From Haloferax mucosum ATCC BAA-1512 (lineage in GTDB: Archaea > Halobacteriota > Halobacteria > Halobacteriales > Haloferacaceae): 64,000 bases of DNA. Below are positions 61,366 through 64,000 of this stretch, in pieces. The notes under the pieces are model-generated. The model saw nothing but the letters and a program-made list of their open reading frames with translations. It did no database searches and was not told the origin of the DNA. The position numbers and the translations under genes were made by a program. The stretch's first letter is position 1, and every line of letters starts with the position of its first letter. The DNA is taken from positions 1 through 64,000 of the forward strand of contig NZ_AOLN01000011.1 of NCBI RefSeq assembly GCF_000337815.1, written 5' to 3'.

Positions 61366-62121
61366 ATGAGTACCATCGAAGTACGTAACCTCACGAAAGC
61401 GTTCGGCGACGTTCGAGCGTTGGACGATGTCTCGTTTACCATCGAGGACGGCGAGTTCGCCGTGCTCCTCGGTCAATCCGGGGCAGGAAAGTCCACGCTC
61501 TTGCGCTGTCTGAACGGCCTGACACAACCAACGTCGGGCGAAATCCGCATCAACGACGAACCAGTCACCGGCCCGCGAGACGACGTGGCCATGATTTTCC
61601 AGCAACACTACGTTCTCGGGCAACTCAGCGCCTACGGGAACGCCCTCACGGGAGCGCTCAACCGAACGTCGTTTTTCAACAGTCTCGTCGGGTGGCACTC
61701 CCGCCCGGACAAGATGGAGGCGCTCAAAGCGCTCGAAACCGTCGGCTTGCTCGACGAAGCGAACCAACAGACGGGTAGCATGAGCGGCGGCCAGCAACAA
61801 CGCGTCGGCATCGCTCGGGCGCTCGTCCAGCAACCGAATCTCCTTCTCGCCGACGAACCCGTCGCCAGTCTCGACCCGGCAAGCGCCGAGACGGTGATGG
61901 GCTACATCCGGAGCGCGGCCGGTGAACGTAACCTCTCGACGCTGGCGAGCCTTCACCAGGTCAACCTCGCCCGCGAGTTCGGCGAGCGGTTTCTCGCACT
62001 GCGCGACGGCGAACTCGTCTTCGACGGCTACCGAGAGGACCTGACTGTCGATGTCATCGACCGCATCTACGGTGACGTACAGACCGAAGATATCCGCGAA
62101 GGGACGGAGGCAACCGCATGA
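61366..62121 (+). CDS. phnC: ABC transporter ATP-binding protein (PhnC type)
   Basis: 251 aa. Walker [10 protein letters not shown] (36-44), signature [13 protein letters not shown], Walker [13 protein letters not shown]. PhnC-type ATPases match in length and in the insertion after Walker A. The TGA overlaps the phnE ATG (ATGA), so translation is coupled. Confidence 0.92.
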   Translation: MSTIEVRNLTKAFGDVRALDDVSFTIEDGEFAVLLGQSGAGKSTLLRCLNGLTQPTSGEIRINDEPVTGPRDDVAMIFQQHYVLGQLSAYGNALTGALNRTSFFNSLVGWHSRPDKMEALKALETVGLLDEANQQTGSMSGGQQQRVGIARALVQQPNLLLADEPVASLDPASAETVMGYIRSAAGERNLSTLASLHQVNLAREFGERFLALRDGELVFDGYREDLTVDVIDRIYGDVQTEDIREGTEATA

Positions 62122-63089
62122 GCGACGACAAGTCCGATAAACTCCGGTCCGATGGCGGCACGCAGACGAACACAATCGAGAGTTCACTGCAAGAGATAAC
62201 CCTCACAAAGCGTATCAAGTGGGGAATGGCGTTCGCCCTCTCTGTCGTCTTTGGGTTCATCTTCTTCGAAGCGCTCGCCGAAGTCGGCTTTTCGGTCTCG
62301 GAAATCCTCTACTACTGGCCGGAGTTCCAGGACGCCCTCGGCGACTTCTTCCCGCAGACGACGCTGTTCGGTCTCCCGTTCGTCGATTTCGGAGAGTACT
62401 GGCAGTTCATCCAGAGCCGTGACCTGTTCGGCGCGGCAATCGTTACCCTGGCGATGGGCTTTGCCGGAACCGTCCTCGGTATCCCCGGCGCGCTCCTCCT
62501 CGGCGTCCTCGGCTCCGAGCGCGTGACGCCCTACCCGTTCAACTTCATCTTCCGCGGCACGATGAGTGTCATCCGCGCGATTCCGGCGCTCGTCTGGGCG
62601 CTCATCTACATCCCGCTCGGCGGCGTCTCGCCGTTCACGGCGACGCTCGCCATCGGGACCGACACGATGGGTAACCTCGGCCGCCTCTTTACCGATGCAC
62701 TCGAAGAAGTCGAAGACGGTCCCATCGAGGCCATCGAATCGACCGGTGCGAACCGCAGACAGACCGTCGTCTTCGGCATGCTCTCGCAGGTCTTTACGCC
62801 CTTCATCGCGTGGACGATGTACATCCTCGAAATCAACACGCGAATCGCCGTCACCATGGGTCTCATCGGCGGCGGCGGTATCGGCTACATCCTGCAGACC
62901 CAGCGTAGCCTGTTCAAGTACACGAACATGATGGCGACTATCATCGTCATCTTCGTGCTCGTCATCTCCGTCGAGCTCGTGAGTCAGCGCGTGCGGTCCT
63001 ACATCCGCGGCGAGGAAGAAGAGGGGCTGAGTGTCCTCGAACTCATCATCGGCTTCCCACAGCGCATGGCGCGCTCCATCTGGGAATAA
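62118..63089 (+). CDS. phnE: ABC transporter permease (PhnE type)
   Basis: 323 aa. A polar N-terminal tail (about 1-30), then about six helices. The EAA-like loop is in AIESTGANRRQTVVFGML (about 206-223). Conserved GTVLGIPGALLLGVLG at about 116-131 is near the end of helix 2. Third gene of the transport operon. No phosphonate lyase or phosphite dehydrogenase gene is seen nearby. Confidence 0.9.
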   Translation: MSDDKSDKLRSDGGTQTNTIESSLQEITLTKRIKWGMAFALSVVFGFIFFEALAEVGFSVSEILYYWPEFQDALGDFFPQTTLFGLPFVDFGEYWQFIQSRDLFGAAIVTLAMGFAGTVLGIPGALLLGVLGSERVTPYPFNFIFRGTMSVIRAIPALVWALIYIPLGGVSPFTATLAIGTDTMGNLGRLFTDALEEVEDGPIEAIESTGANRRQTVVFGMLSQVFTPFIAWTMYILEINTRIAVTMGLIGGGGIGYILQTQRSLFKYTNMMATIIVIFVLVISVELVSQRVRSYIRGEEEEGLSVLELIIGFPQRMARSIWE

Positions 63090-63181
63090 CCGCCTCCGCA
63101 GGTTCGACGAACATAGAGACTCGAACCGACTCACAACCACCTTCGCAGAAGACGCAGACTGCTCGCAGACGGTTCTCTAAC

Positions 63182-63778
63182 TTAGAAGTCGCCGAGGCTC
63201 GCCTGTCCGTCGTTCGACTCGGCGAGTCCGGAGAGGTCTGCCGCGCGCGCGATGGTGTCGAAAAAGCCCTCGCGTTGACTGCGGTCGTAGAGGGTCGCCG
63301 CGGGGTGGACCGACAGGAGCACGCGATACGACGAGTCGCCGACGCGCGCGTCCACGACCGACCCGGCTTCGTTCGTGATGGCGACACTGCGGTCGAGCAG
63401 GTGTTGCGAGGGGACTTTGCCGAGCGTGACGACGAGTTCGGGGGCGACGAGTTCGAACTCGCGGGCGAGGTAGCCACGACAGTTCGTCAGTTCCTCGCTC
63501 GTCGGGTCGCGGTTTTCCGGCGGGCGACAGCGGACGCAGTTCGTAATCCGAACGTCGGCGCGGGCGAGTCCCGCCTCGCGGAGCGCGTCGTCGAGCACGG
63601 AACCGGAGCGACCGACGAACGGCTCGCCGCCGTCGTCTTCTTTCGCACCCGGCGCTTCGCCGAGGAAAAGCAGGTCAGCGTCGTCGGGACCGACGCCGTT
63701 GACGATGCGACTCCGCGAGGCTACGAGTTCGGGACAGCGCTCGCAGTCGGTGACGCAGAGACCCTCCATGTGTTCCAT
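63182..63778 (-). CDS. Uracil-DNA glycosylase, Fe-S type (family 4/5-like)
   Basis: 198 aa. Removes uracil from DNA in base-excision repair. N-terminal Cys residues C8, C12 and C15 with the later NCVRC likely bind a 4Fe-4S cluster; GEAPGAKED (about 40-48) is the active-site block, and LSVHPAATL is the late catalytic segment. Start could be M1 or M4. Both family 4 and 5 share the motif, and the exact class cannot be fixed. Confidence 0.9.
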   Translation of the reverse strand: MEHMEGLCVTDCERCPELVASRSRIVNGVGPDDADLLFLGEAPGAKEDDGGEPFVGRSGSVLDDALREAGLARADVRITNCVRCRPPENRDPTSEELTNCRGYLAREFELVAPELVVTLGKVPSQHLLDRSVAITNEAGSVVDARVGDSSYRVLLSVHPAATLYDRSQREGFFDTIARAADLSGLAESNDGQASLGDF

Positions 63779-63802
63779 ACTCAGGTCGAGGAGGGCGACG
63801 GC

Positions 63803-64000
63803 TTAATCCCCAACGAACCGTCGCGCCGCCCGCGCGGCCAGCCGCGCCACGCGAATCGGCTCGGGTCTGCCACCGGTCGGCGTGAACGCCCGAACCACCT
63901 GTGTCGCCTCGGCAACGTCACACCCCGTCGCGCGCACGAACAGTTGTTCGCCGTTGACGACGACCGCGTGTCGCGGCGGCGCGGCACGGTACGTTTCCAG
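63803..64000 (-). CDS. C-terminal part of an unknown protein, cut by the window edge
   Basis: The last 65 codons and TAA of a gene that starts beyond 64000. It reads LETYRAAPPRHAVVVNGEQL, then LFVRATGCDVAEATQVVRAF and ends with basic helix RVARLAARAARRFVGD. No family is recognised from this fragment. The frame is unbroken to the edge. Confidence 0.65.
   Translation of the reverse strand: METYRAAPPRHAVVVNGEQLFVRATGCDVAEATQVVRAFTPTGGRPEPIRVARLAARAARRFVGD

Noticed and set aside
63781-63987. A 68-codon minus-strand ORF at the right edge
   Set aside because: Arg-rich shadow frame; the frame ending at 63803 reads a far more protein-like sequence to the window edge.

Overview
The window is haloarchaeal chromosome, most likely Haloferax or a close relative in the Haloferacaceae. 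Support comes from the acidic proteome, the high-GC codon choice, the doublet histone, twin-arginine lipoproteins, Bat-type HTH regulators, a group II chaperonin, many leaderless-looking promoters (TATA-like box about 25-30 nt before the ATG) and runs of small CxxC zinc proteins. From memory (not checked here) the gene order resembles the Haloferax volcanii region holding hdaI/hstA/rpa2, azf, gapB-pgk-gapII, citZ, cydAB and a cct gene.

Layout. 1-15600: tRNA-Asn, CCA-adding enzyme, a histone/histone-deacetylase operon, a multi-OB-fold RPA with a short upstream ORF, tRNA-Arg, the archaeal glucose-6-phosphate dehydrogenase Azf, a pterin aldolase/Nudix pair, a creatininase-family enzyme, an ABC exporter, a beta-helix protein, DUF192, tRNA-Val, a VanZ-like protein and an SRPBCC protein. 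15657-21485: the most unusual stretch. Two complete tRNA-Phe genes sit in 187-bp near-identical direct repeats. Between them lie an AT-rich island of orphan small genes, a degenerate third copy of the tRNA-Phe 3' end, a sulfatase-fold enzyme, two tandem cspA genes and a DUF2270 membrane protein. The tRNA-Val and tRNA-Phe 3' tails are re-iterated downstream about every 100-111 bp, with paired hairpins between them that share a covarying apical motif. 21537-24812: an apparently duplicated redox-type regulatory module (HTH, PNPOx-like flavoprotein, zinc microprotein) around a Cys-rich Bat-type regulator. 24921-33549: NucS, ribosomal L10e, a RimK-type ligase, Hsp20, type I GAPDH, Pgk, a phosphodiesterase, type II GAPDH and an M29 aminopeptidase. 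33577-48624: a PQQ-propeller lipoprotein, an HVO_0476-type zinc protein, two methyltransferases, a threonine synthase-like enzyme, an AstE-like hydrolase, a PhoU/RCK_C regulator, citrate synthase, threonine ammonia-lyase, cytochrome bd oxidase and RidA. 48654-64000: tRNA-Ser, a hairpin-rich gap, thermosome, an Ocd-type dehydrogenase, LeuRS, two Hsp20 genes, PheA, HisH, a PhnDCE-type ABC importer and uracil-DNA glycosylase. The window ends inside a gene.

Functional themes are central carbon metabolism (Azf, both GAPDH classes, Pgk, CitZ), chromatin and DNA maintenance (histone, HDAC, RPA, NucS, UDG), protein folding (thermosome, three Hsp20) and amino-acid metabolism (PheA, HisH, IlvA with RidA nearby, Ocd). 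No CRISPR array, rRNA, intact transposase or integrase was found.
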